Position numbers and translations under genes: made by a program
From: JBEKTY01 sp049515555
GTDB taxonomy: Bacteria; Planctomycetota; Planctomycetia; Pirellulales; Thermoguttaceae
Length of the DNA: 56,984 nt
Direction: 5' to 3'
NCBI GenBank assembly: GCA_049515555.1
Contig: JBEKTY010000031.1
Span: forward strand, 1 to 56,984
Notes under the pieces: generated by a model
Told to the model about the DNA's origin: nothing
Seen by the model: only the letters and a program-made list of their open reading frames with translations
Database searches by the model: none
Shown: piece by piece, positions 24,954-34,336 of the stretch
How positions within the stretch are numbered: position 1 is the stretch's first letter
Layout of the letters: each line of letters starts with the position of its first letter

Positions 24954-25160
24954 TTTCCGCACGCTTGGACCGAGAGGCAGGAATGCCCCTTCGCCGCCGC
25001 GATGAAAGACCATCACGTTCCGGTGGAGTATCTGGAACTCCCGTCCAGCGGCCACGGGCTCAACGGCTGCAAACGCCCGCTTTGGGAAAAGTGGAAGGCG
25101 AAGTCGCTGCTGTGGCCCACGACACCAAGAGTAATCCCTGTTTCACGAGGCTCGCCATGA
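24954..25160 (+). pseudogene. C-terminal fragment of an alpha/beta hydrolase
   Basis: The frame contains ECPFAAAMKDHHVPVEYLEL followed by PSSGHGLNGCKRPLWEKW. This is the end of an esterase / acetyl-xylan-esterase-like alpha/beta hydrolase, including the catalytic-histidine segment (SGHGL; normally GGHG-type). The nucleophile and most of the fold are missing, and the frame opens only after a stop at about 24951. The TGA overlaps the ATG of the following CDS (ATGA at 25157-25160), so any translation would be coupled to it. It probably marks a lost accessory gene of the glycan region. Confidence 0.62.
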
Positions 25161-28100
25161 CATCGTTCATAAGGGTTCTTGCCGGATCGGTTATTTCGAT
25201 TCTGGTTGTTCATGTGGCACTCGGCGCCGAGGCCCCCCAATTCTCGCTGAGGACGGGCGATCTGGCCGCCAGGCTGTCGCCGGCCGATGGCCGGCTGTTG
25301 TCGTTCGCGGTTCGCGGGCATGAGCTTCTGGCCGCCCCAAGTCAGCTCTTCGTGCAGGTGAACAAACAGGAAGCAGTGCCATTGAGCTCCCAATGGACCA
25401 GTCTGTCGATCCAGCGGCAGGGGGCAGGCCTGCGCATCGAGGGGCGGGAACCGCGATCGGGGATCGAACTGCGCGCGGTATGGACTGCCGGCCCGAATCT
25501 CGAATGCCGTACGACGCTCGTCCAGCGCGGGCCGGAGCGGCTTGAGGCGGCGGTTGAACTTTCGCTCCCCTGTGTCCCCCGTCGCCTGGTTCGATTGGCG
25601 CTTTCCGGCCAAGAGGCGACGGTCGTGGATTTCACGCGCCGCCTGGGGACGGGCTATCGAGGCGATGTGGACGGGATGGTCATGCCGGCAACCATCTTCT
25701 ATCAGCCGGAGGAAGACTGGGGCTTGACGGTCTTCGCCGACTTCACCCTTCCCACGCGGGGGTTCGAGGTCTGGACCGATGTCAAACCGGCGCGGATCAC
25801 GGTGCGGCGTGTCCATTTACGGCTCGAGCCGGGCCGCCCCGTGGAGGTCTCGTTGATCCTGTTTGGCCACGCAGGCGACTGGCGGCCCGGGCTGGGACAC
25901 GTGGTCCAGCGCTACCCGGAGTTCTTTCGCGTTGCCGATCCGCGGATTCCCGCGCTGCACGGGCCGTTCGTTTGCAGCGGTGGGACGCCGTCCGACCAGA
26001 CGCTGGACCAGTGGCAAACCCAGCACGTGCAAACCGTCGAGGTCCACGGGACGCTGCCGTTTTACGGGCAGCACTTGCCTTTGGGCGACTCGTGGCCCGC
26101 GTTTGCCGACGACCAGTGGCATGGCCTCAAGCAATTGCCCGACCCGGCCAAACCGCCAGAGGACGCCTCCTGGAAAGCCATCCACGACTATGTCTGCCGC
26201 AAGTCGCCGGAACGGATCTCGGCGGCGCAGATCAACGACTACCTTCGCCGACTGCACGCGCACGGGATGTTCGCCCTGATGTACTTCAACCCGACCGAAT
26301 CGTGGAAGCCGTGGATCATGGAGAACTATCCCGAGGCGCTGGCCAAGGGGCCGACGGGCGAAGGTTACCCAACATGGTACGAGAGCTGGATCGTCTGCCC
26401 CGAACCCGAGAGCCGCTGGGGCCGGCATCTGCTGAACGAGTTTCAGCGGATGATGGAGCTCTATCCTGAGGCCGACGGGTTCTTCATGGACCAGTCGTGT
26501 TACGACCACCTCGACTACGCGCACGACGACGGCTGGACGATTCAGAATGGGCGGACCGCGTATCGCCTGGGCTGGGCGATCGGGCGGCTCAACCAGGAAT
26601 GCCGCAAGCTGGCCAAGGCGCGGGGCAAGTTCGTCTGGTGGAACGGCCCCTACTGCACCGATATTGCCTATTTCGCGGAAGGGATGATGGCCGAGGCCGG
26701 CAACGAGGACCAGGTCCGCGCGATCCATTGGCTCACGGCTGGCGGCCGGGCCTGCTGCACTCTGTCGCAACAGGGCGAGGGAGTGTTCCAGAACTGCGCG
26801 GCCTACGGGCTGTATCCCACCGCCATGCCCGGGGGCCCGCTTGGCCGCCTGGCCGACCGCTATTGGCCGCTACTGGCCCTGGGTCGAGGCAAGCAGTGGA
26901 TCTTCCATCCTCACGCTTTGGAGTTAGCACCGGGGACCAAGGGAAACATTTACTGCCTGAGCGATGGAAACGTGCTGGCCGTGATGGTGACTGACGGGCG
27001 CTCCGTGGATGGGTCCGTGGTCGATCTCGACGTGCCGCTGGTCGTTCGTCTCCCCGACGCGGCTGCGGTCCGTGCCGCGTATTTCCTTTCGCCTGATCTT
27101 GAGGGGCTCCGCCGTCTGGGTTTCCACCGCGACGGTGAAAAGTTGCAGATCGCGGTGCCGCGGCATCGCAGCGTGTCAGCGGTGCTCCTGGCCACCGGCG
27201 GCGCGTACTACGCCCTAGAAGGCCCGATGGCGGTCGCCGTCGACGGCAAAACTGACGCCCATTTGGTCATCGACAATTGGACCGGTAAGCCCCTGGTCGG
27301 CCGCTGGCGTCTGGCCGGCAAGCCGGAAGAACCGCTGCACGTCGCCCCCGGCCAATCGGTGCGACGGCCGGTCATCTTCCTCGGCGGCGACGCAAAAACC
27401 CACGCGCGCACGTGCCTCAATGCACCTGTGGTGCTCGACGGCCGGCCACTGGAGGGCCGTTTCGAATCGTACACAATCGATCCGCTTGACGTGAGCCTGG
27501 ACCTCCCCCAGACCACCACCAGCCAGGAGCAGCCGGTCTCGGGCCGGTTGCGGATCTTCAACGCGACCAAAGCTCAAGAAGCAGCGATCGAACTGGTGGG
27601 CGAAGGGCTGCGCATCGAGCCAGAGCGGCAGGTTATGCGGATCGGCTCCCAGGCGGCCGTCAGCCGCGAGTTTCGACTGGTCCCGCTCCGTCCAGGCACG
27701 CATGTGCTGCGGGCGTCGGTTCAGGCCGGAGGCAACCGCAGTCGATGCGATCAGAGAATCGAGGTCGAGGCCACTCGGGCCGCGCCAGCCATGCTGCGGG
27801 AGATCCGGGCCGGCCGGCTGGTGTTCGATGTGTTCGGTTCCGACGACGGCAAGTACGAGAACAAGCCGGTGTCGCTTAATGGCGTCGTGATCGGCCTGCT
27901 TCCACGACAGGGCGATTCCTGGGCGACGGTGGAGATGCCCTTGCCCCCGGCGGCCCTGGCCACGATTCACACAGCGAACAAGATCCGCATCGAAAACCGG
28001 GTGGGCGACGCCTTCAAGGTCCGCAATTTCCGCCTCCGTCTGCAAGCCCAGGTGGGACTGATCTCCAAGACGAACCCGGAGACCTATACGAGCTGTGCCT

Positions 28101-28186
28101 GGGAGTACGCCGAAGGCCGGGTGTTCTCGCTCGGTCAACCGTTGACGGGCATCGACATTCGAATACCAATGGAGGATGCTGATTAA
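25157..28186 (+). CDS. Large exported putative glycoside hydrolase
   Basis: 1,009 residues from the ATG at 25157 (GAGG seven bases ahead). A signal peptide (MTSFIRVLAGSVISILVVHV, ending near ALGAE) is followed by a beta-sandwich resembling galactose-mutarotase-type N-domains of glycosidases (residues about 30-300). A TIM-barrel-like region (about 330-640) has DPRIPALHGPFVCSGGTPS, FALMYFNPTESWKPW, DGFFMDQSCYDH (Asp445, a plausible nucleophile or acid) and GGRACCTLSQQGEG. The C-terminal 350 residues look like Ig/CBM-like sandwiches. I cannot name the GH family; the layout is like GH36/GH97/GH101-type enzymes. It opens the operon of large secreted proteins, 18 bp before the next gene. Confidence 0.75.
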   Translation: MTSFIRVLAGSVISILVVHVALGAEAPQFSLRTGDLAARLSPADGRLLSFAVRGHELLAAPSQLFVQVNKQEAVPLSSQWTSLSIQRQGAGLRIEGREPRSGIELRAVWTAGPNLECRTTLVQRGPERLEAAVELSLPCVPRRLVRLALSGQEATVVDFTRRLGTGYRGDVDGMVMPATIFYQPEEDWGLTVFADFTLPTRGFEVWTDVKPARITVRRVHLRLEPGRPVEVSLILFGHAGDWRPGLGHVVQRYPEFFRVADPRIPALHGPFVCSGGTPSDQTLDQWQTQHVQTVEVHGTLPFYGQHLPLGDSWPAFADDQWHGLKQLPDPAKPPEDASWKAIHDYVCRKSPERISAAQINDYLRRLHAHGMFALMYFNPTESWKPWIMENYPEALAKGPTGEGYPTWYESWIVCPEPESRWGRHLLNEFQRMMELYPEADGFFMDQSCYDHLDYAHDDGWTIQNGRTAYRLGWAIGRLNQECRKLAKARGKFVWWNGPYCTDIAYFAEGMMAEAGNEDQVRAIHWLTAGGRACCTLSQQGEGVFQNCAAYGLYPTAMPGGPLGRLADRYWPLLALGRGKQWIFHPHALELAPGTKGNIYCLSDGNVLAVMVTDGRSVDGSVVDLDVPLVVRLPDAAAVRAAYFLSPDLEGLRRLGFHRDGEKLQIAVPRHRSVSAVLLATGGAYYALEGPMAVAVDGKTDAHLVIDNWTGKPLVGRWRLAGKPEEPLHVAPGQSVRRPVIFLGGDAKTHARTCLNAPVVLDGRPLEGRFESYTIDPLDVSLDLPQTTTSQEQPVSGRLRIFNATKAQEAAIELVGEGLRIEPERQVMRIGSQAAVSREFRLVPLRPGTHVLRASVQAGGNRSRCDQRIEVEATRAAPAMLREIRAGRLVFDVFGSDDGKYENKPVSLNGVVIGLLPRQGDSWATVEMPLPPAALATIHTANKIRIENRVGDAFKVRNFRLRLQAQVGLISKTNPETYTSCAWEYAEGRVFSLGQPLTGIDIRIPMEDAD

Positions 28187-28203
28187 CCACAAAGGAAGCT
28201 TGC

Positions 28204-31200
28204 ATGCACCGAGCAATAAGTTCCCCGCAGGCGGTGATATGCGGATTCGCCGCTGTTCTGATGTTTGCGATCAGCCCAGCCACAGTACCGGCCGCGGCAC
28301 CGCCCGCGGCCGAGACACTCTGCGCCGAAGTCGGCGTGAGCGGCGGGCTATGCGTCCTGGTCGCCTGCCGCGACAACCAGGGGCCCGCATCGTTGGCAGC
28401 CACCGGACGGTACTTGGTCCATGTTTTAGAGCCCGATGCGGCCGTCATCGAGCGCCTTCGCCGAGAGTTGCACGCGAAACAACTGTATGGTCTTGCTTCG
28501 GTCGATCGGCTGGGCGCGGAGGGCGCTCTGCCTTACACCGAGAACCTGGTGAACGTGATATTTCTGGGCCAGGCAGCGGCCAGCCGCATTCCGCTTGAAG
28601 AGCTGCACCGTGTGCTGTGCCCCGGGGGAGTGTTCTTCGTGCCGAAAGAAGCGATCGGCGACGCCGAGCTGGCCGCGGCGGGCTTCCAGCCGCTCGCGCC
28701 GAGCCGCGCGGGGCTCGCTTGGCGTGCCTCAAGAAAGCCTCGGCCTGCGGACATGGATCAGTGGTCGCATCCGCGTCATGCCGCCGACGGCAATGCAGTG
28801 TCGCAGGATGCGGAGGTGGGGCCGCCGCGGCGCGTCCGTTGGCTGGCCACCCCGCCGCAGGAGATCAGTAGCATCGTCATCGGCGGCGGCCGGGCGTTCT
28901 TCGCCGGCGTAGTCGCCCGCGACGGCTTCAACGGCCTGCGGCTCTGGGAGCGAGCGCTCAACCCATCGCCCGCCCGGGGCGGATTTTATTTCGACCTCAT
29001 TGAGGGCGCCGTCCAGCCTATCGCCACGGCCGATCGCCTGCTGGTGATGACCGACAAGCGGCTCCGCGCGCTGGACGCCGCCACCGGCCGGGAAATCCGC
29101 CAATACCCGGCGGCCGGTTTGCCCAGTGAAGTGCTCTTAGTTGGCGGTACGATCCTGGTCATCGACCGAGACGCGATCCGAGCGTTATCGCTTGACACGG
29201 CCGAGTTGCTCTGGAAACAGGATGTGTGCCGGTCGCGGTATACGGTGGCGGGCGATGGCATGGTATTCTCGCTTGAGCACGATTCGGGCGACGCCGCCGG
29301 AGTCTCGCTGGTGTGCCGAAGCCTATCGACCGGCTGCGTCCACTGGCGACGACCGCAGGCCGACTTGCCTTGGCTGGCCAAGGTCCGCCGCTTGGTATAT
29401 CACGCCGGCCAACTGGCGTGCGAGATCTCCACGCTTTCCGACGCCCGACAGGGTAATGCCATCCACCTCCTGGCTGCCGCCGATGGCGCCTCGCTTTGGA
29501 GTCGCGATTACGTCCCGCTTTCTGGCCACTTCAAGCAGGCCCGCGCCATGTTCGTCGGCAACCTCGTGTGGGTCATCGAGGACAAGGGGGGCGAGAAAGG
29601 AATCGGCGTCGGCCTGGACCCGAAGACGGGCACGGTGAAGCGGACGTGCCAGGCCGCCCTGACGCATTGCTTTCCGCCGGTGGCCACCTGCCGCTATCTG
29701 TGTTGCGGGGAGATGAAGCTATGCGATCTGGATAGCGGCATTGCCGACTCGCACGCGCCCATCACCAAGATGGCGTGCAGTCGTGACGCAGGGATCGTTC
29801 CGGCTAACGGTTTGGTTTATGCGCCGCCGAAGCGTTGCGTATGCTGGCCCATGCTGCGCGACTGCGTGGCCCTGGCGCCGGCGCGGCCGCGGGGCGAGCC
29901 GCGCTGGGACGACTGGCGGCCGGAGGTCGATCCGGGGCCGGCAGAGGCGCCGCAGGTCGATCCGGCGGCGGATCCAGCGGCCGACTGGCCCTGCTATCGC
30001 CACGACGCACTTCGCAGCGGATGCGCGGCGGGGCAAATGCCGCGAAATCTGCACGTATCCTGGACCGCCACGCTGGGCGATTGGCCGGACGGCCCGATCG
30101 CCGACGACTGGCGGCAGAATTACTTCATTCGCGGGCCGCTGGGGCCGCCCGTGGTCGCCGGAAGGCTGGTCTACGTGGCGCGGCCTGATGCCCACCAGGT
30201 TGTTGCGATGGACACGACCAGGGGCCAAGTCCGCTGGACGTTCACCGCCAACGGCCGTGTGGACACGGCTCCGACAATCCACCGCGGGCTGTGCCTTTTC
30301 GGCTGCAAGAGCGGTTGGGTCTACTGCTTGCGTGCCGACGATGGCCGGGTGGTGTGGCGGTTGCGCGCCGCCCCGCTGGACGAGCGAATCGTGGCCTATG
30401 GGCAGATCGAATCGCCCTGGCCCGTGCCCGGCAGCGTGCTGGTGATCGACGACGTGGCATACTTTGCGGCCGGGCGGCAGGCATCGGCCGACGGCGGCAT
30501 TTTCGCCTTCGCCGTCCAACCCAGAGACGGGCACGTCCGCTGGGTACAGCGGCTCGGCAGCGTGCCGCAAAAGGACTTCTACGAGTCGACCGCCATCGAT
30601 TTCGAGAATTACGACCTATTGCACCGCGAAGGCGATGCGGTGGCTATGTCGCGCTGGCTGTTTGACCGGGCGACGGGAAAGATCAGTTGCCAGCCCACCA
30701 GTGGGTTTGCCCGGCTCGGCAGCGGTGACGGCACGGTGCTATACCCTCGCGGATCATGGTCGTACGCCCCGCCGCACGAGCCGGAGACCTGGGGCGATCG
30801 GCCATTTCTGCGGCCGCTGGCCGTCTTCCGCGGTGGTACGCTCTACGCTTGTTCCCAGGATCGTCGAACCGTGTTTCGCCGTGATTTCCACCTGGAAAGC
30901 GGCGAGCAGTTCGATACGGAGTGGTACGGCGGCTCGGGCAAGGAGGTCTGGCACGCCAAGTACGGCCTGTTGTGGCGGAGCCAGAAGCTCTCTCGCGGCG
31001 CCGCCTGGAGCACGACACCCTTCTCCCTGACCGAGAAGAAACAGGCCATCTCGGCCTTGCTCCTGGCCAGCGACGTGCTCTGTGCGGCCAGTTCCGCGGG
31101 CAATTTGTGCCTCTTGGATACAAGTAGCGGCTCCGTATTGGAGCGACTACAGGTACCGGCTGCAGCCTGGGACGGTCTGACCGCTGCCGGTGGCCGAGTG

Positions 31201-32046
31201 TTTCTGTCGACACAGGACGGCCGATTGGTATGCCTGGAAGGCAGCCAGGCCAAACTGGCCCCGTCAACAACGGTTGCCCGCTCGCAGGATGCGGGCGATC
31301 AACCTGGCCACCCTGTCGTTGAGCCGGCCCAAACGTTGACGCTTAACCTGGCAAAGGGCGTGGACCTGGAGGTGATCCGTATTCGTCCCGGCTCGTTTAT
31401 GATGGGCGGCACCCGGGGCAATAGCCACGAGCAGCCCATGCACAAGGTGACCATCAGCCGGCCCTTCTACCTGGGCAAGTACCTGGTCACACAGGCCCAG
31501 TGGCAGGCGGTAATGCCGGACAATCCCAGCCTCTACCGCGGCCCGCGGCATCCGATCGATAGCGTGAGTTGGGACAGGTGCCAGGCATTCTTGAGCAAAC
31601 TCAATAGCCGATTTGCCGCCGGTGGCAAGTTTCGCCTGCCCAGCGAGGCCCAGTGGGAATACGCTTGCCGTGCGGGCAGCACGGGTCTGTTCAGCTTTGG
31701 CAACGCGGAATCGCTTCTGGACCAGTACGCCTGGTTCAGCGAGAATGCTGGCGGCACGACGCATTCCGTGGGCCAGAAACGCCCCAATGCCTGGGGTCTC
31801 TACGACATGCACGGCAACGTGTGGCAGTGGTGCGACGACTGGTATGCAGTTGACTATTACAAGGACTCGCCAGCCGCCGACCCGCCGGGGCCTGCGGTGG
31901 GCAAGGAGCGGGTGATGCGGGGCGGCAGTTGGTACCGCGGCGCCTTCGATTGTCGCTCGGCCAACCGGTACAGCGGTATACAGGCATGCCCCGACTATGC
32001 CAACGGGTTCCGCGTGATGTGGGAGCCGGCGCTGACCGGCCGATAG
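28204..32046 (+). CDS. Exported methyltransferase-like / PQQ-propeller / FGE-sulfatase-domain fusion
   Basis: 1,280 residues; AAGGAAG precedes the ATG. A signal peptide ends near ATVPAAAPP. Residues about 40-170 are a class I methyltransferase-like fold (AEVGVSGGLCVLVACRDN, ELHRVLCPGGVFFVPKE) without obvious SAM-binding glycines. Residues about 200-1000 hold a PQQ-type eight-bladed propeller (DQWSHPRHAADGNAVSQD, GQVRWTFTANGRVDTAPT). Residues about 1046-1280 are a formylglycine-generating-enzyme-like domain (EVIRIRPGSFMMGGTRGN, LPSEAQWEYACRAGS, GLYDMHGNVWQWCDDWY, RGGSWYRGAFDCRSANRY). The first of the two copper-binding cysteines is replaced by Arg (GGSWYRGAFDC). The first two domains are a known planctomycete pair; the third is unusual. 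Sulfatase activation is therefore doubtful. Confidence 0.85.
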   Translation: MHRAISSPQAVICGFAAVLMFAISPATVPAAAPPAAETLCAEVGVSGGLCVLVACRDNQGPASLAATGRYLVHVLEPDAAVIERLRRELHAKQLYGLASVDRLGAEGALPYTENLVNVIFLGQAAASRIPLEELHRVLCPGGVFFVPKEAIGDAELAAAGFQPLAPSRAGLAWRASRKPRPADMDQWSHPRHAADGNAVSQDAEVGPPRRVRWLATPPQEISSIVIGGGRAFFAGVVARDGFNGLRLWERALNPSPARGGFYFDLIEGAVQPIATADRLLVMTDKRLRALDAATGREIRQYPAAGLPSEVLLVGGTILVIDRDAIRALSLDTAELLWKQDVCRSRYTVAGDGMVFSLEHDSGDAAGVSLVCRSLSTGCVHWRRPQADLPWLAKVRRLVYHAGQLACEISTLSDARQGNAIHLLAAADGASLWSRDYVPLSGHFKQARAMFVGNLVWVIEDKGGEKGIGVGLDPKTGTVKRTCQAALTHCFPPVATCRYLCCGEMKLCDLDSGIADSHAPITKMACSRDAGIVPANGLVYAPPKRCVCWPMLRDCVALAPARPRGEPRWDDWRPEVDPGPAEAPQVDPAADPAADWPCYRHDALRSGCAAGQMPRNLHVSWTATLGDWPDGPIADDWRQNYFIRGPLGPPVVAGRLVYVARPDAHQVVAMDTTRGQVRWTFTANGRVDTAPTIHRGLCLFGCKSGWVYCLRADDGRVVWRLRAAPLDERIVAYGQIESPWPVPGSVLVIDDVAYFAAGRQASADGGIFAFAVQPRDGHVRWVQRLGSVPQKDFYESTAIDFENYDLLHREGDAVAMSRWLFDRATGKISCQPTSGFARLGSGDGTVLYPRGSWSYAPPHEPETWGDRPFLRPLAVFRGGTLYACSQDRRTVFRRDFHLESGEQFDTEWYGGSGKEVWHAKYGLLWRSQKLSRGAAWSTTPFSLTEKKQAISALLLASDVLCAASSAGNLCLLDTSSGSVLERLQVPAAAWDGLTAAGGRVFLSTQDGRLVCLEGSQAKLAPSTTVARSQDAGDQPGHPVVEPAQTLTLNLAKGVDLEVIRIRPGSFMMGGTRGNSHEQPMHKVTISRPFYLGKYLVTQAQWQAVMPDNPSLYRGPRHPIDSVSWDRCQAFLSKLNSRFAAGGKFRLPSEAQWEYACRAGSTGLFSFGNAESLLDQYAWFSENAGGTTHSVGQKRPNAWGLYDMHGNVWQWCDDWYAVDYYKDSPAADPPGPAVGKERVMRGGSWYRGAFDCRSANRYSGIQACPDYANGFRVMWEPALTGR

Positions 32047-32133
32047 AAGCCTCAGAGAGCGGCCTCTGCGGCGCGCCGGTGTTGGGCGAAAAGGGGCGAC
32101 ACATACTGGCCCATTTCCTCGAGGAGAATCGCC

Positions 32134-34287
32134 GTGTCAACCCGGTTTTCCACAGCGCGGCTGATCGTTCTGTCGTCGTTGCTCGTGTTGCCGACCGTGC
32201 CCGCCGTCGCAGGCTCGCGCGTGAAACTGGTGTTTGCCTGCGATGACGGAAACGACGTCTACCGTTCGCTCAGGACGCAGGGGACCGTATACCCGCGGTT
32301 TTCGTCGGCCGCCGGAGCCGTGGCCGCCGCCCCGCAAGACGCGGGCGTGCTGGTCTTGGCCGACGGTTATCCGGAGAAACTCACGACGGTGGACATGGCC
32401 ACGCTCGACGCGGCGGGTCGGAAGAAGCTCCGGCTCTACGTCGAGTACCCTTCATTCCTGCCGGACATGCCGATCGGCCCGCCCCGGAGAATTCAATGGG
32501 AACGGGCGGTGGCGACGTCCGACTGGTTCGGGCCGTCACTGGCAAAAATGCGGGTCCTGGTGATCCAGGATTGCCGTTTCCTGCCGGTCAAGGCCGCGCA
32601 GACGCATCTCGCGGTGGCCCGGGTGGCGGGCCTCGACACCGCGGTATTCGGCCTGCCGCGGGAGAACTGGCCGATCCTGTTCGAGCATCCGCGCGGCGGG
32701 CTGCTCGTGGCTACGACCAGCTTGAGTTGCTTCGTCACATCGCGTTACGCTCCCAGCGATGCATGGCCGGTCGTGTGGCGCGCCATCCTGAGCTGGGTTG
32801 CGGGCGGGCAAGACGTCCCGACCCTGAGGGTTTTGCCGGCGGTTCGGGCCTCGTTTGGCCGCGACGAGCCGCTGCCGGCTGAGGCCCGACTGCAGGCCAT
32901 TCGGCGTGGCGCGGCGTGGTACGAGCGTGCCCGGCTGCTGGTGCATCCGTCGTGGAAGGAAAAGGTGCTGTCCCAGCCGGAAGTCGCACGCGCCGTGCCG
33001 CGAGACTGGCCGACCGGCGACGGCGGCTGCGGGATCCTCGAAGGCCACAGCTCGTCGATCTTCGCCGATGGGAGCCAGCCGATCCGCTGGTCTCTCCGGG
33101 CAGATTGCAACAGCGAATCGGCGATGGCCCTGGCCCTCCACGGTCTGGCCGATCGCAGTCGGCGGTCCGCCGAGATTGCCACACGCCTGCTCGATTTCGT
33201 CTACGTGGGCTCCAACCTCCAGCAGGGCCCGCGGGGCGATCTGAAAAGCTCGTCTTGGGGCCTGCTCGGCTGGGACACGCGGCCCGGCAGCGTCGAGACG
33301 TACTACGGCGACGACAACGCCAAGGCGATGCTCGCCACCATGGCCGCCGCGGGCGCCTTGCGGACCGACCGCTGGGACGAATCGCTCCTGCGCTGCCTGC
33401 TGGGAAATTTCCGGACCAGCGGCTCGTCGGGCTTCCGGGGCGGGGCGCTGGGGGAGGCCGACCTCCAGAAGCTCGGCTGGCGGTCGTTCTTCCGGCGACG
33501 ATTCGTCAACTATTCACCGCACTACGAGAGCTGGCTCTGGGCCTGCTACCTGTGGCTGTACGACAAGACGAAGTTCGAGCCGCTGCGCGACCGGGCCCGA
33601 AAGGGAATCGGCCTCATGATGCAAGGCTATCCACAGCGTTGGGAGTGGGTCAACGGCCAGCAGCAGATCGAGCGCTCGCGAATGCTGCTGCCGCTGGCGT
33701 GGCTGGTGCGGGTTGACGACACGCCCGAGCACCGCAGGTGGCTGAGGTTCATGGCCGACGAACTCCTGGCGCACCAGGATGCGTGCGGGGCATTGCAGGA
33801 GCGGCTGGCCTGGGCGTTGAGATCGAACGAGCAGTACGGCACCTGCGAGACGTCGCTCCTGCAGATCAACGGCGATCCGGTGTCCGACATGATCTACACC
33901 TCGAACTTCGCCCTCCTCGGGCTGACCGAGGCGGCCGCCGCCACCGGCGACGAGAAGCTCCGCCTTGCGGGCGACCGACTGGCCGAGTTTCTGGTGCGGA
34001 TCCAGATCCACTCGGAGTCCCATCCGGAGCTCGACGGCGGCTGGTTCCGCGGCTTCGACTATCGCCGCTGGGATTATTGGGGCTCCAACGGCGACGCCGG
34101 CTGGGGCACCTGGTGTACGGAAACCGGTTGGACCCAGGGGTGGATCGTCGCCGGTCTGGCGCTGCGGCAGACGAACACCTCTCTCTGGACGCTGACCCGG
34201 GAGAGCCGGATTGCCCGGCATTTCGAGAAGCTCCGTAAAGTGATGCTTCCCGACGACGCGCTCGCACCGGCTCCTCCCGCAGGTTAG
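32134..34287 (+). CDS. Exported alpha/alpha-barrel-type protein, possible glycosidase
   Basis: 717 residues from the GTG at 32134, with GAGGAG seven bases upstream. The signal peptide is FSTARLIVLSSLLVLPTVPA. The N-terminal 240 residues look like a Rossmann-type / glutamine-amidotransferase-like domain (MRVLVIQDCRFLPVKA, HPRGGLLVATTSLSCFV). The C-terminal 400 residues are helical repeats (ESAMALALHGLADRSRRSAE, NYSPHYESWLWACYLWLYD, WCTETGWTQGWIVAGLALRQ), typical of (alpha/alpha)6 glycosidases or lyases. It is likely an outer-membrane or periplasmic carbohydrate-active enzyme. The next gene, the rhamnogalacturonan-lyase-like one, follows after 50 bp. Family is not assigned. Confidence 0.72.
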   Translation: MSTRFSTARLIVLSSLLVLPTVPAVAGSRVKLVFACDDGNDVYRSLRTQGTVYPRFSSAAGAVAAAPQDAGVLVLADGYPEKLTTVDMATLDAAGRKKLRLYVEYPSFLPDMPIGPPRRIQWERAVATSDWFGPSLAKMRVLVIQDCRFLPVKAAQTHLAVARVAGLDTAVFGLPRENWPILFEHPRGGLLVATTSLSCFVTSRYAPSDAWPVVWRAILSWVAGGQDVPTLRVLPAVRASFGRDEPLPAEARLQAIRRGAAWYERARLLVHPSWKEKVLSQPEVARAVPRDWPTGDGGCGILEGHSSSIFADGSQPIRWSLRADCNSESAMALALHGLADRSRRSAEIATRLLDFVYVGSNLQQGPRGDLKSSSWGLLGWDTRPGSVETYYGDDNAKAMLATMAAAGALRTDRWDESLLRCLLGNFRTSGSSGFRGGALGEADLQKLGWRSFFRRRFVNYSPHYESWLWACYLWLYDKTKFEPLRDRARKGIGLMMQGYPQRWEWVNGQQQIERSRMLLPLAWLVRVDDTPEHRRWLRFMADELLAHQDACGALQERLAWALRSNEQYGTCETSLLQINGDPVSDMIYTSNFALLGLTEAAAATGDEKLRLAGDRLAEFLVRIQIHSESHPELDGGWFRGFDYRRWDYWGSNGDAGWGTWCTETGWTQGWIVAGLALRQTNTSLWTLTRESRIARHFEKLRKVMLPDDALAPAPPAG

Positions 34288-34336
34288 ATATCCGGTCTTG
34301 AAGGCACGGCCCCGACAACCTTGTGGAGGTTCCCCC

